Below are positions 7,399 to 15,691 of a stretch of 32,012 bases of DNA, in pieces. The translations under genes were made by a program, and so were the position numbers. Source of the DNA: Candidatus Nanopelagicales bacterium (GTDB lineage: Bacteria; Actinomycetota; Actinomycetes; S36-B12). Numbering within the stretch: position 1 is the stretch's first letter; the number at the start of each line of letters is the position of its first letter. The notes beneath the pieces are model-generated. The model was not told the DNA's origin. It did not search any database and worked only from the letters and a program-made list of their open reading frames with translations. The stretch covers positions 1 through 32,012 of the forward strand of contig JAFMDS010000021.1 in assembly GCA_017857175.1 (NCBI GenBank), read 5' to 3'.

Positions 7399-8954
7399 CG
7401 GGTGGCCCGCGAACGGTAGTTATGGTCCTTGCCTGTGACCCGCTCAGCAGCCAGGCGGCCCGAAATCAAAACCATGGGAACACCTACGCCTGGTTGAGTT
7501 CCTGAGCCCGTGAATACTACATTCTCACCCCACATGTTTCCGGGGCGAAACGGTCCCGTTTGGCCAAAGGAATGTGCCGCAGCAAATGGGGCGCCGCGCT
7601 CCATACCTCTGTCGGACCAGTCCAAGGGCGTTGTGACATCGAGGACTTCGATTGAATCACTCAAGCCGACATAGCCGCGCTCTTCAAGTACGCGTAGGCA
7701 TTCGTCACGGTAACGGGGCTCGATCGCCTTCCAGTCAATGGAGGCATCAAGGTTGGGGGTTGGGAACAGAATGTAATAAAGCTCTTTGCCCTCGGGTGCC
7801 AAGCTCGGATCCGAGTAGCTCGGGTTGGTCACCAAGATGCTGGGGTCGCTCATGAGTTGTTTTTTATCGATGAGCTCGGTGAAAACGTTCTTCCAAGATT
7901 TTCCAAAATGAATATTGTGATGCGCGATCTTTGAATATTTTTGGGTTGACCCAGCCAACATGAGGTAGCAGGACGGGGAGTAATTCAGGCGCTTGACCGA
8001 CCATGGCTCCGTGCCAAGGAGTTCCTTGTATGCCACGGGCAGATCAGGATTGAGAACAACGACATCAGCAGAGATGAATTCGCCATCAGCCGTGAGAACA
8101 CCGGTTGCGCGCCCATTGCTGTGCACAACTGATTCAACGGTCGTGTTGTATTTGAAGTTCACTCCATGCTTTTCTGCCGCCGCTGCCATGGCTTTGGGCA
8201 CGGAATGCATCCCGCCACGCGGGAAGAACACGCCGGCGACTGAATCCATGTAGGCGATAACTGCATAGATCGCGAGCGCGTCGTAGGGAGACAAACCCGC
8301 ATACATTGCTTGGAATGAGTAAATGCGCTCCGTGCGCGGGTCTGTCATGTACTCGCGCACCTTAGGAGCTAATTTGCGGAATCCCCCAATGGCAACAAGT
8401 TTGGCCAAGTCTGGTGTGAGCAAATCAAGTGGTGAGTCAATATTGCGGTCAATGAAGTCCTTCATTTCATATTGATAAAGTTTAGAAACAAAGTCAACGT
8501 ATTTTTCAAATCCTGCCGCCTCTTTGTCACCGATCACCTGACTGATCTCTTGTGACATTTCCTTAACGTCACTGTGTACGTTCAACACTGAACCGTCGGG
8601 ATAGAAAGCTCGATACAGGGGAGAGACAGGGTCGAGAGTCAACCAGTCTTCCATGGTCTCGCCGATGCAATCGAAACAGTCAGCGATCAAGTCGGGCATG
8701 GTGAGAACTGTTGGGCCCGTGTCTGCGTGGTAGGTGCCGGTGGGGCCCTGCATCTCAATGCGCCCAGCGCGGCCTCCGGGAATTGCTTCACGTTCAATGA
8801 CGGTTACGGTTCGTCCCGCACCAGCCAGGCGCATTGCGGCTGAGAGGCCCGCAAGGCCAGCGCCGACGACGACGACGTTCTCCGATGGACCCGTTACCGT
8901 GCGCGGAGCGGGCAGGAGTCGATTCAATGCATTCGTTGCTAATCCCACAATCAC
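7395..8954 (-). CDS. crtI: Phytoene desaturase
   Basis: This 519-residue FAD-dependent desaturase converts phytoene to lycopene through successive dehydrogenations at the membrane surface. An N-terminal dinucleotide-binding fold (VVVGAGLAGLSAAMRLAGAG, then VIEREAIPGGRAG) and the C-terminal FAD signature GSGTQPGVGVPMVLISG are intact. The order crtE-crtI-crtB and the close homology to bacterial CrtI support the early desaturation role; the second desaturase at 11770 is assigned the later step. GTG at 8954 overlaps the crtE stop codon (GTGA), so expression is coupled. A short N-terminal extension of about 25 residues precedes the nucleotide fold. Confidence 0.94.
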   Translation of the reverse strand: MIVGLATNALNRLLPAPRTVTGPSENVVVVGAGLAGLSAAMRLAGAGRTVTVIEREAIPGGRAGRIEMQGPTGTYHADTGPTVLTMPDLIADCFDCIGETMEDWLTLDPVSPLYRAFYPDGSVLNVHSDVKEMSQEISQVIGDKEAAGFEKYVDFVSKLYQYEMKDFIDRNIDSPLDLLTPDLAKLVAIGGFRKLAPKVREYMTDPRTERIYSFQAMYAGLSPYDALAIYAVIAYMDSVAGVFFPRGGMHSVPKAMAAAAEKHGVNFKYNTTVESVVHSNGRATGVLTADGEFISADVVVLNPDLPVAYKELLGTEPWSVKRLNYSPSCYLMLAGSTQKYSKIAHHNIHFGKSWKNVFTELIDKKQLMSDPSILVTNPSYSDPSLAPEGKELYYILFPTPNLDASIDWKAIEPRYRDECLRVLEERGYVGLSDSIEVLDVTTPLDWSDRGMERGAPFAAAHSFGQTGPFRPGNMWGENVVFTGSGTQPGVGVPMVLISGRLAAERVTGKDHNYRSRATR

Positions 8955-10039
8955 ACTTTCCTTTTGGTGGCGGCATATGCCAGGTTTGTAAGTACTTCTT
9001 TGGCCCCTTTTTCGAGGTCGGCTGAGTTCAAAGATTCAATTGATTGCTCGAGCAGTTCACCGATCAAGTTTTCGGTGTAGTCGAGTGCCCCGGTGCTTTG
9101 GATGACCTCGCGGAGGGTGCTCACACCATCAAGATTGAGGTGCTCATCGCCCAACTTCTCACGCAGTTCTTTTAGTTGAGTTTCATTCGCACGTTCGGTG
9201 GCAATCGCGATGAGAACGGTGCGCTTGCCTTCGCGCAAGTCATCGCCCGCAGGCTTGCCGGTGATTTCTGGGTCTCCAAAGACTCCGAGGATGTCGTCGC
9301 GGAGTTGGAATGCTTCACCCAAGGGCAGGCCGTAACCGGAATAGGCCTCGAAAACACTCTGTGGCGCTTGGGCGATCGCAGCGCCAATGTGTAAAGGTCG
9401 CTCAATGGTGTATTTGGCGCTCTTGTAGCGAACAACTCGGAGTGCTCGCTCAATGGAGCCTCCGCCACGTGCCTGTTCCAATAAATCCAAGTACTGGCCG
9501 GCCATGAGTTCTGTGCGCATCTCGTTGTACACGGCTTTAGCCTGGCTCAAACTTTCCTGCGGCAGTTTAGAAGTCAAGAGCAGTTCATCAGCCCAGGACA
9601 AGCACAAATCACCCAGAAGTATTGCGGCGCCTTCACCGAAACGGTCTGATCCACCAGCCCATTGGTTGCCACGATGCATGGAAGCAAATTGACGGTGGGC
9701 CGCGGGCTGGCCTCGTCGAGTATCTGAGCCGTCCATGACGTCATCGTGAATCAGGGCGCACGCCTGTAGGAATTCCAGCGATCCGGCTGCCTGCATCACA
9801 GCGTTATCGAAAGCAGAATCGGTTAATTGGTCGCTGGAGGCGGCACCGCGCCAGCCCCAATAGCAAAAGGCGGGGCGCAGTCGTTTGCCACCGGAAAGCA
9901 AACTGGTCACGGAGTCGAGGAGTGGTTCAACGTCGGTACCGACGGCCAACAGGATTGAAGTTTGCTCGCCTAGGAATTGGTCGACAATTGCCTGAACACG
10001 TGGACGCAGGTTCGCAGCATCGAGGGGGTGTTCGGGCAC
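8951..10039 (-). CDS. crtE: Geranylgeranyl diphosphate synthase (polyprenyl synthetase)
   Basis: This 362-residue trans-prenyltransferase carries the first aspartate-rich motif LIHDDVMDGSDTRRG and the second, LRDDILGVFGDP, with KGKRLRP-like GGKRLRPAFCYW before them. It would make C20 geranylgeranyl diphosphate from IPP and allylic precursors for CrtB. First in the crtE-crtI-crtB operon, it begins with GTG at 10039, 6 nt after a TAGAGT hexamer, so its mRNA is probably leaderless. Chain length cannot be fixed from the motif alone, but operon membership makes C20 most likely. In M. tuberculosis a related prenyl synthase (idsA2) also lies near pknL and aroG, so the linkage may be old. Confidence 0.92.
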   Translation of the reverse strand: MPEHPLDAANLRPRVQAIVDQFLGEQTSILLAVGTDVEPLLDSVTSLLSGGKRLRPAFCYWGWRGAASSDQLTDSAFDNAVMQAAGSLEFLQACALIHDDVMDGSDTRRGQPAAHRQFASMHRGNQWAGGSDRFGEGAAILLGDLCLSWADELLLTSKLPQESLSQAKAVYNEMRTELMAGQYLDLLEQARGGGSIERALRVVRYKSAKYTIERPLHIGAAIAQAPQSVFEAYSGYGLPLGEAFQLRDDILGVFGDPEITGKPAGDDLREGKRTVLIAIATERANETQLKELREKLGDEHLNLDGVSTLREVIQSTGALDYTENLIGELLEQSIESLNSADLEKGAKEVLTNLAYAATKRKV

Positions 10040-10045
10040 CGCCCC

Positions 10046-10051
10046 ACTCTA
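10046..10051 (-). promoter_or_regulatory. -10 element (TAGAGT) of the crtE-crtI-crtB operon
   Basis: TAGAGT on the reverse strand lies 6 nt upstream of the crtE GTG at 10039. The same hexamer with the same spacing precedes crtYc, hinting that both carotenoid units use the same promoter type. Confidence 0.5.
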
Positions 10052-10187
10052 TTGCCTCATGGATCAGGGCACACTTTGGTTGAACGCTTGAACTCGATTG
10101 GCTCGATAACCCTCGATGGGCACCTGTACCCCGCATTTGCGGTATCACGGCAGACTAAGGCCACAAGGGCACGAGGAAATTGCCTAA

Positions 10188-10217
10188 TCAGGCTGGTCAA
10201 ATGGGTCAGGCTAGTCA
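10188..10217. repeat. Direct repeat TCAGGCTRGTCA, possible operator
   Basis: Two 12-nt copies at 10188-10199 and 10206-10217 differ at one base and are 18 nt apart. They lie in the 202-nt gap between divergent crtE and the antiporter gene, 25 nt before the antiporter start. A two-turn spacing on one face of DNA would suit a regulator, but no known family matches. Apart from this repeat and the crtE -10 element I see nothing in the gap. Confidence 0.35.
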
Positions 10218-10241
10218 TGTGGTTCAAGGGGAGGGGTGGGC

Positions 10242-11735
10242 ATGGATCTAGAGCAACTGGCCAGCGCCTCACTCGTGGGCGCGGTCATTGTTTTGGTTGC
10301 CATCGTGGGTGCTCGCTTTGCCGGCAGACTCGGCGTATCCGGCCTGTTGCTCTACCTCGTGCTCGGGTTGGTGCTCGGGGAAATTGTTCCGGGGCTGTCA
10401 TTAGATGACGCGACACTAGCCACCGTTCTGGGTTACACCGCCCTCATTTTGATCTTGGCGCACGGCGGTTTGACCACGCGCGTGGATCAACTCAAACCAG
10501 TTTTGGCACCCTCCCTGGCATTGGCCTCGGTGGGTATCGCGGTGAGTATTGCCGTTGTTGCCGTTCCCTTGGTGCTGTGGCTCGATGTTGATCCTCAGGT
10601 CGCGGTCCTTTTGGGAACGGTGCTCGCAGCCACGGATGCAGCGGCGGTGTTCTCTGTTATGCGTCGCATCCGCGTCAGCGAGCGGGTTCGAACATTGCTC
10701 GAAGCTGAGGCAGGATTTAACGATGCCCCTGTCGTGGTGATCGTCAGCGTTGTTGCAGGCGGGGCGTGGGGAAGCACCTCGGGCTGGTGGATTCCCGTTG
10801 TGGTTCTCGCTGAACTCATCGGTGGGGCAATCGTGGGCGTTGCCGCGGGATACGGAGCGCGATTAATCCTTCCGCGCCTTGCCCTTCCCGCGGTCGGCCT
10901 CTATCCCATCGCGGCGCTCGCCATGATCGTGTTGTCCTATGGACTTGCATCAGTTTTCCATGCATCAGGATTCATGGCCGTGTATCTCTCCGCCATAATT
11001 ATTGGTTCAACAGCACGGCTGCCGCACAGGAAATCAATCGTTGGATTTGCCGATGGACTTTCGTGGATAGCTGAGATCGGTCTCTTTGTCATGCTTGGGT
11101 TGTTGGCCGATGTCAGCAGATTGCCCGAATCTCTCGGAATTGCGCTCGTCGTTGTCCTTCTTCTCACATTCTTGGCGCGGCCATTGGCTGCAGTTATTTC
11201 CCTGACGCCATTTCGCTTGGGAAAGAAAGTCATTGGGTTTACTTCCGTTGCAGGGTTGCGTGGAGCAGTGCCCATTGTTTTTGCCGCAATTCCATTGGGA
11301 CTGGGCATGCCAGGGGCTGAAATAGTTTTTGACACCACATTGATAGTTGTACTCATTTTGCTTGTTGTTCAAACTCCACTCATGCCATTTCTTGGCAGAA
11401 GAATTGGAGTATGTCTTCCCGAGCAAGTCCATGAACTTGAATTGGAGAGTGCGCCATTAGATGGGATGTCTGCCGTGGTCCTGGGCGTTGATGTGCCAGA
11501 AAAATCTGCTTTGGCTGGGGTTTATGTCCTAGAAATGGGACTGCCAAAGGGTGCCGTTGTCTCACTCGTTATTAGGTCAGGTGAAACACTTGTTCCCACC
11601 GAGGACACCAGAATCAGGCCACGGGATCAACTCGTTGTGGTGTCGACAGAAGAAGCACAGATCGAGGTGGAGAAGCGAATTCAATTGCTGTCTGAAGGCG
11701 GGCGCCTTGCTCGGTGGTATCGCGGTGAGAATTAG
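10242..11735 (+). CDS. CPA1-type cation/proton antiporter with C-terminal TrkA-C domain (NhaP2-like)
   Basis: The 497-residue protein has about twelve membrane segments followed by a cytoplasmic domain. GTVLAATDAAAVFSVMRR and EAEAGFNDAPVVV contain the ion-binding aspartates of the CPA1 family. Residues from about 400 on (VLGVDVPEKSALAGVYVLEMGLP, then TRIRPRDQLVVVS) form a TrkA-C/RCK-C ligand-binding domain as in NhaP2/CvrA potassium-proton antiporters. It would export K+ or Na+ in exchange for protons, affecting pH and volume. ATG 10242 is chosen since AAGGGGAGG ends 7 nt upstream; an in-frame GTG (10236) lies within the ribosome-binding site. Unlike its neighbours it has a strong Shine-Dalgarno. 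It sits between the two carotenoid operons with no evident functional tie. Confidence 0.9.
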   Translation: MDLEQLASASLVGAVIVLVAIVGARFAGRLGVSGLLLYLVLGLVLGEIVPGLSLDDATLATVLGYTALILILAHGGLTTRVDQLKPVLAPSLALASVGIAVSIAVVAVPLVLWLDVDPQVAVLLGTVLAATDAAAVFSVMRRIRVSERVRTLLEAEAGFNDAPVVVIVSVVAGGAWGSTSGWWIPVVVLAELIGGAIVGVAAGYGARLILPRLALPAVGLYPIAALAMIVLSYGLASVFHASGFMAVYLSAIIIGSTARLPHRKSIVGFADGLSWIAEIGLFVMLGLLADVSRLPESLGIALVVVLLLTFLARPLAAVISLTPFRLGKKVIGFTSVAGLRGAVPIVFAAIPLGLGMPGAEIVFDTTLIVVLILLVVQTPLMPFLGRRIGVCLPEQVHELELESAPLDGMSAVVLGVDVPEKSALAGVYVLEMGLPKGAVVSLVIRSGETLVPTEDTRIRPRDQLVVVSTEEAQIEVEKRIQLLSEGGRLARWYRGEN

Positions 11736-11769
11736 AAGCGACAGTTAGAAACGAGATTTAAAAGGCGAA

Positions 11770-13254
11770 TTAAGCGTCGCGGCCAATAAGTTCGGCAACG
11801 ATTTCGGCACCCATGCCAACGAGTGGTAAGCCACCGCCTGGGTGTGAAGAACCACCGACAAGGAACAGGCCTTGAATGGGGGATTGATTGGCCGGTCGAT
11901 TGAATGCCGCATTGGCACCATTGCTGGATGAACCATAAATAGATCCACCCGGTGCATTCACTGCACGTTCCAAATCAGCGGGAGTCTGTATTTCCATGAA
12001 ACTAATGCGAGAGCGAATGTCCGTTCCGCGTTCAGCGAGAAGATCAATGATTTGTTGCCCATATGATTCTTTGAGTCCCGGCGCATCCCAGTCGACTCCG
12101 TTTTTGCCACTTGAATCGTGCCGCGGTGCATTAACCAGAATGAACCATGACTCAGAGTTGGGATTGGGTCGCATGAGGGGGTCATTCGGGGCGCACACGT
12201 AAATTGCAGGATCAGCAACAGGCTTCGGGTTTCGCCCAAAAATGGAATCAAACTCGGCATCGTAATTGCGGGGAAACCAAACGTTATGGTGGGCAATGTT
12301 GGGCGTTATTCCATTAAGTCCGAGCAAGATGACGAAACCGGCGAGGGATGGATCGCCAGAAATTTTCGGTTTCTTGGCTGTGGATTCCGCGAGCAATTTT
12401 TTGTAGGTCAATTGAGCATCGGAATTGGACACAATAATATCCGCGTTCAGGAACTCCCCTGTTGCCAGACGAATGCCAGTAACGTGATTTGCTTCCGTGA
12501 CTATTTCACTCACGGATGTTGACAGGCGAATGTCAACCTTGCGTTCTTCGCAGCGTCGCTGCAAAGCATCAGCCAAGGACCCAAGTCCGCCACCGATGTG
12601 CCATACGCCGAAGAGTTGTTCAATGTAGGGAACGGTTGCAAGTACGGCCGGAGCTTTCCGTGGATCTGAGCCTGTATAGGTGGCATAGCGATCAACAATG
12701 GTCACCATCCGAGGGTCGCTGAAAGTCTTTTGAGCAAGGGAACGCAAGGTGGTAAATGGCGCAATTGTGGCAATGTCTTTGGGGTTAGCTAATGGTAGTA
12801 ACGACTTGAAGCCTCTAAGTGGTGATTGCAGGAATGGTTCCCGGGTTAGTCGCCACATGTCTGCAGCGCGCTGCATAAATTCAAGCCACTCTTTGCCTGC
12901 GCTGTCTCCGAATGCCTGCGCAAAAGCTTGGGCGCATTTCGCGGGGTCGACTCCTGGTACGAGGACATTTGAACCGTCAGCAAAGTGGTACCGAAATGCT
13001 GGTTCGACAGGTTGAAGATCAAGACTGTCTTCCAAGCTTTTCCCTGTTTTCAAAAACAGATCTCGATACACCGCAGGGAGAGTGAAAAGGCTCGGACCGG
13101 TGTCAAATGCGTAGCCATTGCGCCTGTGCGTGTGCAATTTGCCACCAACACGATCGGATGCTTCCACGACGGTGACCTGATGACCTTTAACGGACAGTCG
13201 GGCGGCTGTGGCCAGGCCACCGACCCCCGCACCAATGACGATGACTCGACTCAC
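11770..13254 (-). CDS. crtD: CrtD-like carotenoid 3',4'-desaturase (CrtI family)
   Basis: This 494-residue flavoprotein is a second CrtI-family amine oxidase-fold enzyme. The FAD fold reads VIVIGAGVGGLATAARLSVKG with VVEASDRVGGKL, and the C-terminal signature is VGGSSHPGGGLPLVGMG. The HPGGGLP variant and its partners (CruF-like hydratase and glycosyltransferase) point to a late-acting CrtD-type desaturase that adds a double bond at C-3',4' of a 1'-hydroxylated psi end. A ketolase-like or second phytoene-desaturase role cannot be excluded. GTG 13254 overlaps the stop of the glycosyltransferase gene (GTGA) and puts the nucleotide-binding fold right at the N-terminus. The frame stays open about 99 codons upstream, but that extension is out-of-frame glycosyltransferase sequence and is rejected. 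Confidence 0.8.
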   Translation of the reverse strand: MSRVIVIGAGVGGLATAARLSVKGHQVTVVEASDRVGGKLHTHRRNGYAFDTGPSLFTLPAVYRDLFLKTGKSLEDSLDLQPVEPAFRYHFADGSNVLVPGVDPAKCAQAFAQAFGDSAGKEWLEFMQRAADMWRLTREPFLQSPLRGFKSLLPLANPKDIATIAPFTTLRSLAQKTFSDPRMVTIVDRYATYTGSDPRKAPAVLATVPYIEQLFGVWHIGGGLGSLADALQRRCEERKVDIRLSTSVSEIVTEANHVTGIRLATGEFLNADIIVSNSDAQLTYKKLLAESTAKKPKISGDPSLAGFVILLGLNGITPNIAHHNVWFPRNYDAEFDSIFGRNPKPVADPAIYVCAPNDPLMRPNPNSESWFILVNAPRHDSSGKNGVDWDAPGLKESYGQQIIDLLAERGTDIRSRISFMEIQTPADLERAVNAPGGSIYGSSSNGANAAFNRPANQSPIQGLFLVGGSSHPGGGLPLVGMGAEIVAELIGRDA

Positions 13255-14375
13255 AGCGAGCGACCCTTCCACGTGTTGGTGCCACGAACGTGGCGATACC
13301 AACTCAGTGCATTCAGTCCAATGAAGGCGGCAATGGAGGCTGGCTGCGCAAGGGAATCTGGCCAGACTTTCGCGTTCGTTTTCTTGGCCACCAGTGCGCG
13401 ACTTGCAATCCCAGATGCAAGACCAATTCCGCCAAGAATCCGAGTTGATTTTTTGCGCCCAGTGATCAAGGCGATGGGGGGAACCAAGTAGGTGAACCCC
13501 AGTAGCGAATTCACGGCAACCGACCCGGCAGGTGAGCCAAAGGCGCTCCACAGTGACTTGGTGTAACCGTCAATGACCTGCTCGGTTGACTCATACATGC
13601 GGCACTGGGCGATGTCTGATCCATTGACGGTTGCGCAATGAGAGCCGGATGCCTTGAGAGAGCGCATCAGTGCAATGTCCTCGAGAACAATGTTGCGCAC
13701 GGATTCATGCCCACCGCATTGAACATAGGCTTCACGGTCCATGACCATTAGTTGACCATTTGCTGCGGAAAGGCTGGGACGCAGGGATTTTTCAGCGATT
13801 CCGAGCGGGAGCGTGGCAGCCCACGACCACACAACGAGTGGTTGCACAAGCCGCTCGACCAGAGTCTGGGCAATCTGTCGGGGATAGGGTGCGACGAGGG
13901 CAAGGTCTTGCTCTCGCAATAGTTGAACGCAGGCGGCCACCGCAGTGGGCTCCAAGATAACGTCTGCATCGAGAAAAACGAGTACCGAGCCAGACGCCTT
14001 TTGCGACAGACGATGGCAGGCGAAAGGTTTTCCCAACCAGCCGGCGGGGATGTCTTCGATGCCCTCAATGAGTGTCACTTCAGCGTATGTTTCAGTGAGT
14101 TCCGAGACAATGTGTGCGGTGTCATCGCTTGAAGAGTCATCGAGAATTAGTATTTCGAAATTTGTGAGTCCGACTTGAGTTAGTGCGCTTTGGGCAGCAG
14201 CGCGAATAGTGAGTTCTTCATCTCGCGCGGGAATCAGGATGCTTACTTTCTCGGTGATTGGAGTTCCATCCCACCAAGGTTCGCGCAATTGTGTGAGGTT
14301 GTATGCCGTGTGCGCTGCTAGTGCTACTGAAATCGCTGTTGCTGTTTGAGCAGCTACCACTGGGGCTGACTCCAT
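13251..14375 (-). CDS. Family 2 glycosyltransferase, probable carotenoid glycosyltransferase (CruG-like)
   Basis: The 374-residue product has an N-terminal membrane anchor, a GT-A catalytic domain and C-terminal membrane segments. Visible motifs are SILIPARDEE, LDDSSSDDTA, FLDADV (the DXD metal site), and LEDIALMRSLKASG (the ED acceptor motif). A nearly identical arrangement occurs in CruG-type carotenoid 2'-O-glycosyltransferases, and its place between a CruF-like hydratase and a CrtD-like desaturase supports glycosylation of a hydroxylated carotenoid. Sugar donor and acceptor position are unknown. ATG 14375 overlaps the cruF-like gene by 22 nt; a GTG at 14360 has GGAG 9 nt upstream and is an equally good start. 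A longer form from 14426 is less likely. Confidence 0.8.
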   Translation of the reverse strand: MESAPVVAAQTATAISVALAAHTAYNLTQLREPWWDGTPITEKVSILIPARDEELTIRAAAQSALTQVGLTNFEILILDDSSSDDTAHIVSELTETYAEVTLIEGIEDIPAGWLGKPFACHRLSQKASGSVLVFLDADVILEPTAVAACVQLLREQDLALVAPYPRQIAQTLVERLVQPLVVWSWAATLPLGIAEKSLRPSLSAANGQLMVMDREAYVQCGGHESVRNIVLEDIALMRSLKASGSHCATVNGSDIAQCRMYESTEQVIDGYTKSLWSAFGSPAGSVAVNSLLGFTYLVPPIALITGRKKSTRILGGIGLASGIASRALVAKKTNAKVWPDSLAQPASIAAFIGLNALSWYRHVRGTNTWKGRSL

Positions 14376-15154
14376 ATACGCCAGAGCCAAGGAATGGCAA
14401 CCAAGCCCATGGCGATTCCACCCCAAATAGCAACCGCAGGTTCTCCAAAGAAAACCAACGCAGCAAGAATGTTGGAAAAATAGATCCAGGCCAGCAGGGT
14501 GTTAGGAACGTGGTCGTTGGCAACCTTGCGGGGGAGCAGATTGAGGGCATACATCAATGCCCATGATCCAAGGAGCCAGCCAAGAAAGTTTTGCAGTGGG
14601 ATGTCAGGAATACCAGGTAGGTACCAGCCGATTGAGTTCCAGACCCAGTAGCCCTCACCCGTCATCATGGGATCAAGGAATAAATCCCACGAGGCTAAAA
14701 ACCATCCCGCGATGAAAGCCGTCCACATTGGTGTGCTGACCAAGCGTTGAACTGCAAGCAAAACAGGGTAGGCCATCATGGACCACGCCATGGGAATGAT
14801 GATGGGAACGCCCAAGAGTGCGGGCCCGAGGGTGTCGCTGTAACTGTAATCACCAAAAGGAAACGCCGTTGCAGTGCCAAGGGCCTCAATGAGTAATCCG
14901 TATAGCAAGGTGATGCTAAAGAAACTTAGAGTCCAGCCCAACCCCCTGTTGAGATAAGAATGTGAAACCACGGCCGCAAAAAATGAGATGACCGTCAGGA
15001 TTGTCAGGGAAGTCCGGGTGTTACCACTGGCCAAAATCCAGATGATCTGACCAAAAATTGTGATGGCTGCGAGTGCCCACGGAATATAGCGAGTCCAATC
15101 GGGGCGTCCCTGTCCGCGATCTGAATGGGGACCCCCATAAAACCGGACGCTCAT
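14354..15154 (-). CDS. cruF: CruF-like carotenoid 1',2'-hydratase (DUF422 membrane protein)
   Basis: This membrane protein of 266 residues has about seven hydrophobic segments. Conserved blocks are EALGTATAFPFGDYSYSDTLGP, GVPIIIPMAWSMMAYP, WDLFLDPMM and GIPDIPLQNFLGW, which define the CruF/bisanhydrobacterioruberin hydratase family. Members add water across the C-1',2' double bond of a psi end to give a tertiary 1'-hydroxyl, the site later glycosylated in related pathways. It is the first gene of a three-gene operon with the glycosyltransferase and crtD-like genes. ATG 15154 is preferred to GTG 15178, since a TATGCT hexamer lies 8 nt before it. The gene diverges from the SRPBCC gene. Confidence 0.88.
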   Translation of the reverse strand: MSVRFYGGPHSDRGQGRPDWTRYIPWALAAITIFGQIIWILASGNTRTSLTILTVISFFAAVVSHSYLNRGLGWTLSFFSITLLYGLLIEALGTATAFPFGDYSYSDTLGPALLGVPIIIPMAWSMMAYPVLLAVQRLVSTPMWTAFIAGWFLASWDLFLDPMMTGEGYWVWNSIGWYLPGIPDIPLQNFLGWLLGSWALMYALNLLPRKVANDHVPNTLLAWIYFSNILAALVFFGEPAVAIWGGIAMGLVAIPWLWRIWSQPQW

Positions 15155-15162
15155 ACTGACCA

Positions 15163-15168
15163 AGCATA
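15163..15168 (-). promoter_or_regulatory. Possible -10 element (TATGCT) of the cruF operon
   Basis: TATGCT on the reverse strand ends 8 nt upstream of ATG 15154. It is one base farther than the leaderless pattern at other genes, so support is weaker. Confidence 0.35.
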
Positions 15169-15185
15169 GGGTTCTCACGCGGTTC

Positions 15186-15191
15186 TAGACT
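15186..15191 (+). promoter_or_regulatory. -10 element (TAGACT) of the SRPBCC-acdS operon
   Basis: TAGACT lies 6 nt before ATG 15198 with no Shine-Dalgarno between them, the same hexamer as before pknL. The cruF-like operon reads away from the other side. Confidence 0.5.
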
Positions 15192-15197
15192 GACTGC

Positions 15198-15689
15198 ATG
15201 AGTGAACAAATCCGCGCCGACGTTGTCCCCGCTGATCACAAATACAAGCGGGCGGGAAAGATCACCGTCAATGCACCTGCGTCAGTGATATTTGACTTGC
15301 TGGCTGATCCTCGCAACCACACGCACTTTGATGGTTCAGGAACCTTGAGGGGAGATGTCCGCGGTCCTGAGCGGCTTGAAATGGGCTCTAAGTTCGGCAT
15401 GGACATGCACATGATTGCCAACTACAGAATTAAGAACACGGTGGTTGAGTTTGAGGACAACAGAAAAATTGCTTGGTGTCACCCGGGCCATCACCGCTGG
15501 CGTTATGAACTAGTTCCCATCGATGAGAACACGACAACTGTCGTTGAAACATTTGATGGATCGACCGCTCGGATACCACCGGCTTTAAAGTTGATGAATG
15601 CCTATGAAAACAACCAGAAGGCGATTCTCAAGACCTTGGTCAACCTTAAAAAGGTCGCTGAAGCCCAAATGACCAACCAAGAGAATTAA
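15198..15689 (+). CDS. SRPBCC-family (START-like) protein
   Basis: The 163-residue soluble protein matches the polyketide cyclase/dehydrase branch of the SRPBCC fold: [27 protein letters not shown] at the N-terminus, a central beta region, and a C-terminal helix beginning [20 protein letters not shown]. Such proteins form a deep hydrophobic pocket that binds lipids, pigments or polyketide intermediates, and some are enzymes. No catalytic residues can be assigned, so the ligand is unknown. It sits between the carotenoid operon (divergent) and the ACC deaminase gene, which begins 3 nt after it, so co-transcription with the latter is likely. A carotenoid ligand is a possibility only. Confidence 0.8.
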   Translation: MSEQIRADVVPADHKYKRAGKITVNAPASVIFDLLADPRNHTHFDGSGTLRGDVRGPERLEMGSKFGMDMHMIANYRIKNTVVEFEDNRKIAWCHPGHHRWRYELVPIDENTTTVVETFDGSTARIPPALKLMNAYENNQKAILKTLVNLKKVAEAQMTNQEN

Positions 15690-15691
15690 CA

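Noticed and set aside
13255-13551. N-terminal extension of the CrtD-like desaturase frame
   Set aside because: It overlaps the glycosyltransferase coding region in another frame and lies before the FAD-binding fold, which starts at GTG 13254.
5701-15154. Rhodopsin or beta-carotene dioxygenase gene within the carotenoid region
   Set aside because: No retinal-binding or Blh-type protein was found among the frames, so a phototrophy locus is not claimed here.
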